Under the pieces are notes generated by a model, which was not told the DNA's origin, did not search any database, and saw only the letters and a list, made by a program, of their open reading frames with translations. DNA of 64,000 bases, taken from positions 62,001 to 126,000 of the forward strand of contig JAPFBR010000007.1 of assembly GCA_035798135.1 (NCBI GenBank). The letters are read 5' to 3'. Below, in pieces: positions 16,873 to 25,817 of this stretch. This stretch comes from Sediminicola sp035798135 (GTDB lineage: Bacteria; Bacteroidota; Bacteroidia; Flavobacteriales; Flavobacteriaceae). Made by a program: the position numbers and the translations under genes. How positions within the stretch are numbered: the stretch's first letter is position 1; each line of letters begins with the position of its first letter.

Positions 16873-18089
16873 GGTTTCGTGGTGATATTTTTAGGCATTC
16901 GTACTTTAATGACCAAGGAAGAAATTACCGTTAACGTACCAATGGTCAACACGGCGTATTCTACCCCAAACAGGTCGGCTATGACCCCTGAAACAATGGC
17001 CCCTATGGCATAACCCAAATCTCGCCATAAGCGAAAGACCCCAATACTTTCTGCCCGTTGTCTTGGCGATGTAGCCTCTGCAATGGCCGATAAAAAAGTA
17101 GGGTACACCAATGCTGTTCCAAGTCCCAAGAGGGCCGCAATACTGGCCAATTGATAAAAACCTGTTAAAAATGGTATGAGCAAGATGGCTAATCCCTGTA
17201 ATAGCATACCCCAAAAAAGCATCCCTTTTTTAGAATAGAGATCTGCCATTTTTCCTGTAAAAAGTTGCCCAATACCCCATACGGCTGGGTAAATGGCGGC
17301 AATGATCCCAATACTTTTGGTGTCGTAATTAAAGGATAAAAGGAGGATGGGCAAAAGGCCCCAGATCATGCCATCATTTAAATTGTTGACCAACCCTGCC
17401 TGGGTAATGGAACTCAAGGTTCTGTCCTTAAAGGAGGTTTCCAAAAAAACATTCTCCAAGGTTTTGGTCTCGGTGGACTTTTGTTCCTGGTCCACAAATT
17501 TGCGGGTATCCTTTACAAGAAATAGGGTCAATAGCAGCCCAATGATAGAAATCCCGATCCCCAAATAAAACGGGTAGGGGGTTACCCCGTACTGTTGGGC
17601 TATAATACCTGTTAGGAAGGCTACGACCCCAACAGCGAAGTAGCCTGCAAACTCATTGATTCCCATCGCCAGGCCACGGTCTTTTTCGCCTACCAGATCA
17701 ATCTTCATCACCACGGTACTGCTCCAGGTCAACCCTTGATTGATACCCAAAAGGATATTGGCAAAAATGACCCAGTTCCAGGTAGGGGCATAGATCAATA
17801 AAAAGGGAATGGGAAGGGCAATGATCCAACCTAAGACCAACAGATTTTTTCTGCCAAACCTGTTGGCCAGTTTTCCTGTAAAGTAATTGGTAACGGCCTT
17901 GGTGATCCCAAAAGCGACAATAAAGGATAAAATAGCTGTTTTGGAAGCAATCCCAAATTCCAATTCCGCAAATTTGGGGATAATGGTTCGTTCCAAACCT
18001 ACCATACCACCTACAAAGGCATTAACGATCACCAAAATGGTGAATTGTGGCCAGTTTTCCTTTAATCCTAGTTTAATTTTGTCTTTCAC
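16869..18089 (-). CDS. MFS transporter
   Basis: 406 residues, 12 predicted helices. The loop after helix 2 (GKLANRFGRKNLLVLG) matches the MFS signature, and a charged central loop (about 195-215) separates the two six-helix halves. The subgroup looks like drug or solute efflux carriers. It is the first gene of a two-gene unit with the GNAT gene (4-bp overlap). The substrate is unknown; efflux of an acetylated or toxic small molecule is a guess. Confidence 0.85.
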   Translation of the reverse strand: MKDKIKLGLKENWPQFTILVIVNAFVGGMVGLERTIIPKFAELEFGIASKTAILSFIVAFGITKAVTNYFTGKLANRFGRKNLLVLGWIIALPIPFLLIYAPTWNWVIFANILLGINQGLTWSSTVVMKIDLVGEKDRGLAMGINEFAGYFAVGVVAFLTGIIAQQYGVTPYPFYLGIGISIIGLLLTLFLVKDTRKFVDQEQKSTETKTLENVFLETSFKDRTLSSITQAGLVNNLNDGMIWGLLPILLLSFNYDTKSIGIIAAIYPAVWGIGQLFTGKMADLYSKKGMLFWGMLLQGLAILLIPFLTGFYQLASIAALLGLGTALVYPTFLSAIAEATSPRQRAESIGVFRLWRDLGYAIGAIVSGVIADLFGVEYAVLTIGTLTVISSLVIKVRMPKNITTKP

Positions 18090-18194
18090 CCTTTTTAATT
18101 ATGCTTCTTTTCCAAAGATGGGTTAAATTATTTAGTTGGCTTTATTTTTCATAAAGGTTATTGGGAATAGAAAGGTGTTCTTGGCTAGGTAGGG

Positions 18195-18404
18195 AACTCT
18201 CGACTGCATTCATGGGGACCACACGGAATCATTTAAAATGTTTCATTTTCAGGTTGAGCGCAGTCGAAACCTATTTAACTGGTTACCATAAATTGAAGTA
18301 GGTTGTTGGTCCTGACCTCTCGACTGCGCTCGAGGGGACAGCGGTGGCGGAAGCAATGATAATGTAGTTTTAATGAATGACCTCTCGACTGCGCTCGAGG
18401 GGAC
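18195..18404. repeat. REP-like palindromic repeat cluster 4
   Basis: A decayed B unit (18195-18220), A (18249-18274), B (18314-18340) and B (18379-18404). They fill most of the 339-bp gap between the MFS transporter and the TolB-like lipoprotein; nothing else is visible there. Confidence 0.75.
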
Positions 18405-18428
18405 AAGAAGTTTGTAGGATAATGTTTC

Positions 18429-19418
18429 CTAATTGGTTTTCATCACAAAATTAGGCGATTGCTGAAATCGGTAAGTAGTATCGGTCAAGATAGTCATGGC
18501 TTTTGTTGCCCAGTTGATGAGGGCAATTTCATAGTGCGACTCTTCGCTGTCGGAAACATCGGTCACCAACCATTTACCATCGGGAGACCAGTCATGATAC
18601 ACTTCCCAAAGTTCATTGTCCGTTAGTTTCCATTGTTTCTGTCCGTCCAAGGTAACCCCATATAAACTGTACTTCCCATTTTGGAAACTGGCATAACTTA
18701 TGAAATTTTCAGTAGGGTGTAGGTTGGGCGGTCCTGCTTTATACGCATACCATGGGGCCGAAATATCAGTTTCGGGATAGTGGGTAAGTTGCGTTAAACT
18801 CGATCCATCTTCATTTATCAGGTAGAGTTCTTCTTTATAACCTTCTTCTTTTTTTGATTTTTTTGTGCCGCCCCTAAAAACCACCTGCGTGCCATTATTT
18901 ACGAATATGGGGTCCCAGGACCTAGGAAGACCGGTTTTTATCCTTTGTAGGATTTTGCCCTTTAGATTGATGATATAAAATACCGAATCTACGGAGGAAT
19001 GGGGATTCACAATGATCTCCGTCCCATTTTTTCTAAAATCCATCCAACTATCGGCAAGCCTTAGATTCCCTACTTTTTCTATCCCCCTTCCCAAATAATC
19101 AGATTTGTACAGATAGTAGTTGCGTTTTTTAGCATCCTTGTCCGAGATATAATATAGGTTTTTTCCATTCGCGGCATAGGTCCATTCCACTCCGGGAAAA
19201 TTGGTGACATTGATTTTTTGATTACCATCCATGTTCATGGTGAACACCTCGTAATCATCTTTTTCCTCATTTACCAGCACATTGTATGCTATGCTCATTT
19301 GGGAAATGTCCAAAGGCAACCTATCATTTTTGACCTTGTCTTTTTTTTTGGAGTTACAGCATACCAATAGCATGGCCAATCCGACAAATAACAGTACATT
19401 TTTTAGATTGTAGTTCAT
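18429..19418 (-). CDS. TolB-like beta-propeller lipoprotein
   Basis: 329 residues. The lipoprotein signal ends LLVCC (Cys 21). The rest is a beta-propeller of PD40/TolB type: repeated strands with pattern ..W.P.G..L.., e.g. NFPGVEWTYAANGKNLYYIS, LHPTENFISYASF and YHDWSPDGKWLVTD. Such proteins bind peptides or sugars at the cell surface or periplasm; no catalytic residues can be picked. The start codon is 23 bp from the SRPBCC gene upstream, so they may be cotranscribed. Confidence 0.8.
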   Translation of the reverse strand: MNYNLKNVLLFVGLAMLLVCCNSKKKDKVKNDRLPLDISQMSIAYNVLVNEEKDDYEVFTMNMDGNQKINVTNFPGVEWTYAANGKNLYYISDKDAKKRNYYLYKSDYLGRGIEKVGNLRLADSWMDFRKNGTEIIVNPHSSVDSVFYIINLKGKILQRIKTGLPRSWDPIFVNNGTQVVFRGGTKKSKKEEGYKEELYLINEDGSSLTQLTHYPETDISAPWYAYKAGPPNLHPTENFISYASFQNGKYSLYGVTLDGQKQWKLTDNELWEVYHDWSPDGKWLVTDVSDSEESHYEIALINWATKAMTILTDTTYRFQQSPNFVMKTN

Positions 19419-19441
19419 TGGTGCTAGTTCGTGAAATCCTC

Positions 19442-19858
19442 CTATGTTGTTTCTGTATAATGCTTAAAGTTATCCAGAATGGCTTGCCAACCCGTTCTTT
19501 GCATTTCTTCGGAATGTATATCCTCTGCATCAAAGGTCTCGGTAACTTTAGTTTTTCTGATTTCTTTCTTAAATACAACGGTCACTTGCCTCCCGTCTGC
19601 CATGGAATAGGCAATTTTCTTTTCATGGATTACTTCATCATAAACCCCTTCAAAATCAAAGCTCATTTCCCCGTCTTTGGAAGCCATGGTATATTTGAAT
19701 TTCCCACCTGTTTTGGGATCGTTCTCTGCGGCAGGGCAATGCCAATCGTTGGAAGCAAAGTTCCAGTTCATAATATGTTCCGGTTTGGTCCAATAGTCCC
19801 AAACTTTAGAGAGCTCTCCGTTTATGGTAGTGGAAACCCTAATTTTAGTTTTTTCCAT
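19442..19858 (-). CDS. SRPBCC (AHSA1-like) domain protein
   Basis: 138 residues with the START/Bet v1 fold pattern: VSTTINGELSKVWDYWTKPEHIMNWNFASNDWHCP at the start and a C-terminal helix FDAEDIHSEEMQRTGWQAILDNF. This is the AHSA1 subgroup often found next to VOC/PhnB genes, as here. The domain binds hydrophobic ligands; the role is unknown. The next gene upstream (19887-20354) is a broken PhnB-like gene that begins an apparent run of three small genes. Confidence 0.85.
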   Translation of the reverse strand: MEKTKIRVSTTINGELSKVWDYWTKPEHIMNWNFASNDWHCPAAENDPKTGGKFKYTMASKDGEMSFDFEGVYDEVIHEKKIAYSMADGRQVTVVFKKEIRKTKVTETFDAEDIHSEEMQRTGWQAILDNFKHYTETT

Positions 19859-19886
19859 GGGTTAAGCGTTTTTCAGTGTTTCAATA

Positions 19887-20354
19887 TCAAATTTTTGCAT
19901 CTTTAAAAATGCTTGTATAATGGGAAACCGCATTTTTTACCATTGTCATTTTCTCGTTACCAAGGAGTAGGGCGGGAACAATCTTCTGATTATTATTGAT
20001 AGGATCACCATCCAACTGCCAGTTGACACCGAATTAGTCTACCACCCAAGCATATTTATCTGCCCAGTCATATTTGTCCAAAGGAAATAGTACCTGCCCA
20101 TTTTTTCAAAGTACATTAAAGAGACGATTAATTTCTTTTTCATTGCCGCAATACACGAAATAGGAAACGGCAGAATTTACCTTGTGTGTAGGGCCACCAT
20201 TGAGGCTCATAAATTTGGTTCCGTTCAATTCAAAAGTGGTTGCTATGGGTGTCTCTTTCAGTATTTTTGATTGTTCAAAAACGGAACAATAAAATCCTGC
20301 AGCTTCTGCTGCATTATTGTTGAACCAAAGGCAGGGATATATAATTTTTTCCAT
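19887..20354 (-). pseudogene. PhnB/VOC-like gene, disrupted by two in-frame stops and truncated
   Basis: From the ATG at 20354 the frame reads MEKIIYPCLWFNNNAAEAAGF and continues with recognisable PhnB-type sequence through a TGA (20106-20108) and a TAA (20034-20036). Past the first stop it reads NGQVLFPLDKYDWADKYAWVV, and past the second FGVNWQLDGDPINNNQKIVPA, so both stops interrupt otherwise conserved protein. The frame ends at 19887 right after IFKDAKI, which is about where the second half of a two-domain protein should begin, so the C-terminal half is lost. It starts one base after the VOC gene at 20356-20763. Confidence 0.85.
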
Positions 20355-20355
20355 T

Positions 20356-20763
20356 TTAAGGTGCTATTTTGGATGGGTCCGAATATAGAACTTCCCATTG
20401 GTGTCCGTCCAAATCGGCAAAACTGTCATAATACATCCACCCATGGTCTTGGGGTTCCCTATAACGGCTTCCCCCATTGTCTAGGGCAAGTTTTACAAGG
20501 TTATCAACATTTTGCCTGCTCTCCACTTCAATAGCGATCAATACTTGTGTGGTCGTATTGTTGGCTATAGCTCGGTTTGTAAAGGTAGAGAACATGTTAT
20601 GGGAGAGCAACATGGCATAAATGGTGCCTTCATTCAAAATAAGGCAAAGGGCTTTATCATCGCTGAATTGTTCGTTAAAAGAAAAGCCTAGGTTTGCCCA
20701 AAAGACCCTGCTCTTTTTAAGGTCTTTTATGGGCAAGTTCACGAAGATTGATTTTGCTTTCAT
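20356..20763 (-). CDS. VOC-family (glyoxalase/bleomycin-resistance) protein
   Basis: 135 residues of the two-repeat beta-alpha-beta-beta-beta fold: IFVNLPIKDLKKSRVFWANLGFSFNEQFSDD, then the second module with EPQDHGWMYYDSFADLDGHQWEVLYSDP. The DLDGHQWEV ending includes the usual metal-site Glu. The short form with no catalytic His pair resembles uncharacterised lactoylglutathione-lyase-like proteins. It is the first gene of the run VOC, broken PhnB, SRPBCC. Confidence 0.85.
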   Translation of the reverse strand: MKAKSIFVNLPIKDLKKSRVFWANLGFSFNEQFSDDKALCLILNEGTIYAMLLSHNMFSTFTNRAIANNTTTQVLIAIEVESRQNVDNLVKLALDNGGSRYREPQDHGWMYYDSFADLDGHQWEVLYSDPSKIAP

Positions 20764-21070
20764 AAAAGAGAAGTGTTTAATACTCGTATCTAATTTATGA
20801 AATTATAGAGAATTTTCGTTCTCTTTTTAATGGAATTTAGGGAACTATTAAGGGATTTGATTTAGACATTAATGCGGTAAGTACTGCAAGGCAGGAACAG
20901 ATACAAAAAATGTGTTCCTTTGAGCCCAGGCAAGAGTTTATATTAAATAAGCACAAGGGACTATCACCTGTGCTTATTTAATAGTGCTCTTAATTCATCA
21001 GAAATAGGGAATGTAAAATATTCTGTTCCTCGGTGAAGGGTGTGTTTGGTTGTTTCTTTTTTATGTTCGT
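20764..21070. other. Gene-free gap with two inverted repeats
   Basis: A 14-bp perfect inverted repeat (20942-20955 with 20969-20982, ATTAAATAAGCACA and its complement) lies about 90 bp past the stop of the SnoaL-like gene and may end its transcript, although no U-tract follows. A weaker repeat (AGGAACA 20893-20899 with TGTTCCT 20913-20919) follows. No gene is seen. Confidence 0.5.
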
Positions 21071-21952
21071 TTATTTGCTAAGCACCTCTGCAAGTTGTTT
21101 GGTATCCACATATTGCTGGAAGCCGATCACTTTTCCATTTTTAAGGGTCCAGAGATGGGCGGCCTGTGCATCTACAAGGGCTCCATTTTCCTTGACTTTT
21201 GCATTGTAGCGCAAAGTGGCCAAAACCTGATTATTGCTCATCTCGTGTAGTTGTATATCAGTGAGGTTAAAATACTCATGTTCTGCACCAATGCGGGCAA
21301 AAACACCATTTAACACGGCATCTGGGCCTATATAGGGGTTGCCGTCCGCATAGGCATTGCCTTCTGCCTCGTTCCAGACAATTTCCGTATCCATATTGGC
21401 AAGTACAGTTGGAATATCCCCAACAGCAAAGGCTTTATAGAGGTTGTCCACAATGCCCATATTTTCTGGATTGGACAACAGGCCCAATTGTGTCATAAAC
21501 AACATATTGTCCATAAAATCCTCTTCCTGGGCAATTTTTCCGTTTTTCATTTTCACCAAGGTCACTCCATCAATGTCCACCTTTTTTCCGGTGGCGGGTA
21601 TCCCAAAGAAGTCGCCCGTGTGCTCGCCTTTAAAATTCCATTTTTTTACTATTTTATCGTTTTGTCCAAAGACATCCAAAATGGTAAAGGAAACCTCTGA
21701 AAACCCGGTGAAAAAATTTTGGTAATAGGCTTTAAAACCTTCAATCCCAACAATATTCTCTGGACTTGTGACCAGGGTAATGTCCGTGGCGAAATTCTCC
21801 GAATTGATCAGGTCTATCTGGCGCTTGTTTACAATGTCATCCCAAACTTGGGTATACATTTTAAGATCCTTGTTAATGTTGCTTTTTTGGGCGAAGGAGG
21901 TCATCGTACATAAAAAAACAATGAAGAGTATAAAATAGTTTTTCATTTTCAT
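21071..21952 (-). CDS. Tandem SnoaL/NTF2-like secreted protein
   Basis: 293 residues beginning with a signal peptide (ending TMTSFAQ). Two NTF2-like domains follow: residues ~30-145, with GDFFGIPATGKKVDIDGVTLVKMKNGKIAQEEDFMD (a SnoaL ester-cyclase-type motif), and ~160-290, with VDNLYKAFAVGDIPTVLANM and AHLWTLKNGKVIGFQQYVDT. Each domain alone is the usual size of a family member, so this is a fusion. The signal peptide suggests periplasmic or exported location. No catalytic proof; ligand unknown. Confidence 0.8.
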   Translation of the reverse strand: MKMKNYFILFIVFLCTMTSFAQKSNINKDLKMYTQVWDDIVNKRQIDLINSENFATDITLVTSPENIVGIEGFKAYYQNFFTGFSEVSFTILDVFGQNDKIVKKWNFKGEHTGDFFGIPATGKKVDIDGVTLVKMKNGKIAQEEDFMDNMLFMTQLGLLSNPENMGIVDNLYKAFAVGDIPTVLANMDTEIVWNEAEGNAYADGNPYIGPDAVLNGVFARIGAEHEYFNLTDIQLHEMSNNQVLATLRYNAKVKENGALVDAQAAHLWTLKNGKVIGFQQYVDTKQLAEVLSK

Positions 21953-22321
21953 TCATTTATATGTGCCTACTTGGATCGGTTTTCGGCTTTCCCGTTGCAA
22001 TATAATAATGATTAATAGCTTTTGGTTTCAGGAGATAGCAAGGCATATGAATAAAGTGGATTGTAGCACTTTATCCAAACTTTTAAAATTAAAAGTAAAG
22101 GGGGATTTGAACTCCCTAATATAGAATATAATTGCTAAACATCAAAAACAAAGTGTATATAAATGGCTATATAGGAGTGGTTTATGGTTTTTTACCATAT
22201 TTGGAAATCAAATCGGGATTACCTCTTGATTCTGCTGGCAGGTGATATGGAGCAAAGAAAGAAAATCTCTCGGTTCCCATAATTCAACCCCTACTTTACC
22301 AAGTCATTTATTCCCAATTCT
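21953..22321. other. Gene-poor gap
   Basis: I see no convincing gene. A 32-codon minus-strand ORF (22182-22280, beginning MGTERFSFFAPYHLP) has the codon pattern of coding DNA but no known match. A small inverted repeat, ATAAAGTG/CACTTTAT, sits near 22052-22076. Confidence 0.4.
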
Positions 22322-22693
22322 TTAAACATGTTGGTCAATTAAAATGGCATTTCCGTCTGGATCCATTATAACGATACTGGCTGGTCCGCTGGTTTTTTCA
22401 TCTGCTTCTTGATTGAGTGATATAGCGTTTTTCTTTAAGGTTTTTTGAATTTCCCTTACATCATCGAAATTTTTAAGTTTTTTTGCGTTGGAATCCCAAC
22501 CTGGATTAAACGTCAAAATATTATTCTCAAACATACCCTGAAAAAGACCAATCAGGGAATTTTCATTTTTCATAATGAGATAATTCTTTTGGATGTCCCC
22601 TGCAAAAACGGTAAACCCCAATTTCTCATAAAAATCTTTGGATACTTCGATGTCCTTAACATTAAGGCTAACTGAAAATGCTCCTAATTTCAT
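22322..22693 (-). CDS. VOC-family protein (glyoxalase-like)
   Basis: 123 residues from the ATG at 22693; the longer frame from 22729 adds only a polar stretch. The two VOC half-repeats are FSVSLNVKDIEVSKDFYEKLGFTVF and the C-terminal ADEKTSGPASIVIMDPDGNAILIDQHV. A metal-site acidic residue is near the start of the second module. The protein is most like the Bacteroidota homologues of PA2721/YuaE-type glyoxalases, with no established substrate. It stands alone. Confidence 0.85.
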   Translation of the reverse strand: MKLGAFSVSLNVKDIEVSKDFYEKLGFTVFAGDIQKNYLIMKNENSLIGLFQGMFENNILTFNPGWDSNAKKLKNFDDVREIQKTLKKNAISLNQEADEKTSGPASIVIMDPDGNAILIDQHV

Positions 22694-23001
22694 ATTGTTG
22701 TTTTTGTTTGATTCGTATTTAAAACTCAATTGCTGTGTACTCTGATTACGAGCTTATCATGTCCAAAACATATCTCATGGACCTATCATTACAATAGGTA
22801 TGTGTAATGGTCTTGCTACTAAATTTAAGAAATTGAATAGAGTAGAGGTGTTCATTTCCATAGCGATTCTGAAAAAAGTTTGTCTCAACAATAGGAACTA
22901 TGGTTCTTGAACATTTCAAATTGGGGCCTAGTAGAAATTTAAATGGAAGTCGAAGAGTTTGCTGTCACCAATGGTTTGAAGGTTATTTTTCAATTTAAGG
23001 A
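22694..23001. other. Gene-free gap
   Basis: Nothing recognisable: no repeats of the kinds found elsewhere and no coding signal on either strand. Confidence 0.4.
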
Positions 23002-23241
23002 TCATTCGTCCTCTGGTAGCGCATCAAATTCTCTTCTTTTAGAATCGAACCATTCTTTCATGGCATCAGGTGATGTCATGAGCTGTTTCACTTTTTTCAT
23101 GGCGTTTAGATGGGCTTCATCCCCTTTTTGGAACATTTCCATACCATGCTTTTTACTCATTTCTTCTATTTCCTCAAAAGTGTTGGCCTTAAATTCTTTT
23201 TCACAAGCGCCTCCTAATTGATTACAGGTCATTGTTTTCAT
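23002..23241 (-). CDS. DUF1059-like small protein
   Basis: 79 residues with two N-terminal cysteines (MTCNQLGGACEKEFKANTFEE), then a helical segment ending EFDALPEDE. DUF1059 proteins begin in this way and are common stress-associated small proteins in Bacteroidota. The cysteine pair may bind metal or be redox-active, but nothing else indicates a function. The gene is single and divergent from nothing nearby. Confidence 0.75.
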   Translation of the reverse strand: MKTMTCNQLGGACEKEFKANTFEEIEEMSKKHGMEMFQKGDEAHLNAMKKVKQLMTSPDAMKEWFDSKRREFDALPEDE

Positions 23242-23500
23242 GTGTCCTAGTTTAATCTTGTTTTTTAAATTATCATTAAATGAATTGGTAGGTAACTTTA
23301 ACTTGTCCTATCTTCTCTTAGGTTAACGTGCATTAAATGCATTTTTAACCACTAGTAATATATTAAAGCTATCAAAATTTATTGGAAGTATTGGTAACTA
23401 TATGAAAATTAAGTAGATGTGTGGCTTGATATTCAAGGATGGATTGGTTTTGACCTCATTTGTGTGCCCTAGGAGTTACTTTCAATAGGAGCGTCTATTT

Positions 23501-24385
23501 TTAGGTAAGTGAAAAGATCTGGTACGTTCTAAACCATGAAGTTGTTTCACCTGGTTTAAGGGAAATACTGTAGTACAGTTCCGGACTGATCACATGGGTC
23601 CATCCCCATAGGTTGATGCTGTTGGTAGTAAAACTTCCTGTTTCGCGAATCCCGATATTACTTTTCTTATTAAATAATTCCCATTGGGCGGTTACCGTAT
23701 TGCCTCCTGATAGGTTACTGAAAAAGAACTGCTCTTGGGGTGTTCCTATAAATGAAAAGTCTTTTTCACCCAACACCACCTTTTGTTCAGGGTTCACTGT
23801 TTCCCCAAAATGGGCAGGCTGTAAGGAAAATGGAAATTTCAAGTGATAATCACTTCCAATTGGATCTTTATCCACCGTTAGAAAATTATGACTGTATTCA
23901 CTGGTCTCTATAGGTTTGGCTCCGGTATTCTTTAATTGGTAACGAATAGTAAAGCCACGTTCTAAAAGAGCGATTTCCTTTTTCAGGATGTACCCATAAC
24001 CATTATTTACTTGGGACGTACAGGTGATTTCTATTTTATGGGGTTCTTCAAGAATGGTATAATCTGCTGGTTGAACCTCATACGCCTTTTGAAAGTCATA
24101 GGTTTCCGAATCCTTTCTTAATAATCCAACCCCAATCTTATGGAACCATTCGCCAATGGCGGTTTCCTCAAATCCCAATGGGGAATCTATACCGAATTCA
24201 TTATAAAAGCCCTTTCCACAATGTTCCCCTGCTTTTGTATTGGTACGTTCGACGCCTGTAACGACTATATTTTTAAAAGTAACAGTTGTGATTTTTCCTG
24301 TCCAATCGAAACGTGAACCTTGATATTGCTCAAGAGGAAGATCAATTTGGAGTTCTAGGAGTCCGTTGTTAAGTTTAAGGGGCAT
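23501..24385 (-). CDS. Galactose-mutarotase-like (aldose epimerase superfamily) protein
   Basis: 294 residues with the beta-sandwich pattern of the aldose 1-epimerase/galactose-mutarotase-like fold. SHNFLTVDKDPIGSDYHLKFPFSL sits where the catalytic His is expected, with FDWTGKITTVTF near the N terminus. No signal peptide. Its upstream neighbour is unrelated. Mutarotation of an aldose or a role as an uncharacterised relative of YbgA/YphB-like proteins are both possible; I cannot choose a substrate. Confidence 0.7.
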   Translation of the reverse strand: MPLKLNNGLLELQIDLPLEQYQGSRFDWTGKITTVTFKNIVVTGVERTNTKAGEHCGKGFYNEFGIDSPLGFEETAIGEWFHKIGVGLLRKDSETYDFQKAYEVQPADYTILEEPHKIEITCTSQVNNGYGYILKKEIALLERGFTIRYQLKNTGAKPIETSEYSHNFLTVDKDPIGSDYHLKFPFSLQPAHFGETVNPEQKVVLGEKDFSFIGTPQEQFFFSNLSGGNTVTAQWELFNKKSNIGIRETGSFTTNSINLWGWTHVISPELYYSISLKPGETTSWFRTYQIFSLT

Positions 24386-24532
24386 TGACAGCTTTTAAGT
24401 TGCTGCTAAAATAAGAGCATTTTTTGATGATAAGCAAGTATTACCAAAATTCCGAAGTGCAAAACAAAAAGGGATGTGTTGGGTTTATTCGTGAAGAAGA
24501 TTTCATGACAGCACTAAATGCGACATTGGAGA

Positions 24533-25747
24533 TCAATCGTGTTTGGGTACGGGCAGGCCAAAATAATCATTAGTAGTGGCGTCCAAGGTTTCGGATAATT
24601 TTAAGAAGTTTTCTGCTGTGGGTTTTAGGTCCACATACTTATCTATAATAGTGCGGTATTTGTAAATGATAAAAGTATTTGCCACCGTGGGATCCAGCTT
24701 GTTGAGGTTTATTTCACTGCTCTTGTCCGAAAAAGAAGGTACAAACGTAAGTGCCAAGTGTTCCAAGTTCAGTTCCTTGCCCACCTCTTCCAGTTCGGCC
24801 ATTCTTTTCTCTTTGGTATACCCATTGTCATTGCCATATACAAAATAGGCTTTTAGGTATTTGCTTCGGTTACGGCTTTCCTGTTCCAAGTAGAACAACC
24901 ACTTTTTAATTTCTTGCCAATTTGGATTGTTTCCTACGAAATAAACAATACCATGGTAACGCCCGTATTTACAAACGGGACAGGTTTTGGTGCCTTTATC
25001 GGGACCCCAGGCATGGAAAGGGGTAAAAGAGGGTTGGTCTTCCCCAATTTCCAATCCTGATTTCTTGCCCGAAGCAAGTTTTTTAGGATAATTGGGAATG
25101 TTCAATCCCAAGACAATATTGTGCTCGGCAATCTGTAGGTCATCGGAAATGAGGACCCTCAGTTTCCCACTACCACCCCTATTTTCTGGCGGATTCTTTT
25201 TCCAGGCAGGTAGCAGCAAGGCATCATCGTCAAAAACAAACTCGTCTATATAGTATTCATCCGCTATATTGGGTTCTTTGATGGAGGTATGGATATGGGC
25301 GGGCATCACATCCTTGGGGTATGGTGCAGGCCTAATCGTATAAATGGCATAATGCCCTTTCTCGTCGGTCTTTACCCAGCCTCTTAAATTCCCGTGCCTT
25401 CTCGCTCTGGCGTCCATTCCCTCAATAGGGGAGTAGTATCCATCGGCATCGGTTTGCCAGTAATAGATAATCACATTGGGGGCCGGTATTTTTCCGCCAA
25501 GTTTATAAACAGTACCCGTAATGAGCAATTTCTGGCCCTTTTCGGACCATCCTGCACTGGTGTCAATGGTAGCGATATTTTTGGGCATCCCAACATACAT
25601 CAATTCACAACCATCGCAGCCCCCGCCTACCAACTCCTGACTTTGGGATGGGATTGCAGAAGGGGTATTCTTTTGTGGCTGCCCATTGCAACTGCACAGC
25701 GTTGTTAGGAACATAAGAAGGATACAAAAAGCTACCGATTTATTCAT
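24533..25747 (-). CDS. Intradiol dioxygenase-like lipoprotein fused to a thioredoxin-like domain
   Basis: 404 residues. Lipoprotein signal (LCSC, Cys 20). The dioxygenase-like half (about 65-220) carries TDADGYYSP, LRGWVKTDEKG, IRPAPYP and AHIHTSIKEPN, the same metal-ligand pattern as the 210-residue paralogue at 15429-16061. After a linker, residues ~235-390 look like a thioredoxin fold with TCPVCKYG at the active-site position and VANTFIIYKYR late on. The CxxC is in an unusual sequence context. No other oxygenase genes are adjacent. Physical fusion suggests that the disulfide reductase-like part serves the metal site or substrate, which is inference. Confidence 0.8.
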   Translation of the reverse strand: MNKSVAFCILLMFLTTLCSCNGQPQKNTPSAIPSQSQELVGGGCDGCELMYVGMPKNIATIDTSAGWSEKGQKLLITGTVYKLGGKIPAPNVIIYYWQTDADGYYSPIEGMDARARRHGNLRGWVKTDEKGHYAIYTIRPAPYPKDVMPAHIHTSIKEPNIADEYYIDEFVFDDDALLLPAWKKNPPENRGGSGKLRVLISDDLQIAEHNIVLGLNIPNYPKKLASGKKSGLEIGEDQPSFTPFHAWGPDKGTKTCPVCKYGRYHGIVYFVGNNPNWQEIKKWLFYLEQESRNRSKYLKAYFVYGNDNGYTKEKRMAELEEVGKELNLEHLALTFVPSFSDKSSEINLNKLDPTVANTFIIYKYRTIIDKYVDLKPTAENFLKLSETLDATTNDYFGLPVPKHD

Positions 25748-25817
25748 TGGTGGTTATTTAGGTTTAATTCCTGTTCTTTAATGGAAAAACATTCCAAATA
25801 ACTTACAGTGTTGTATG

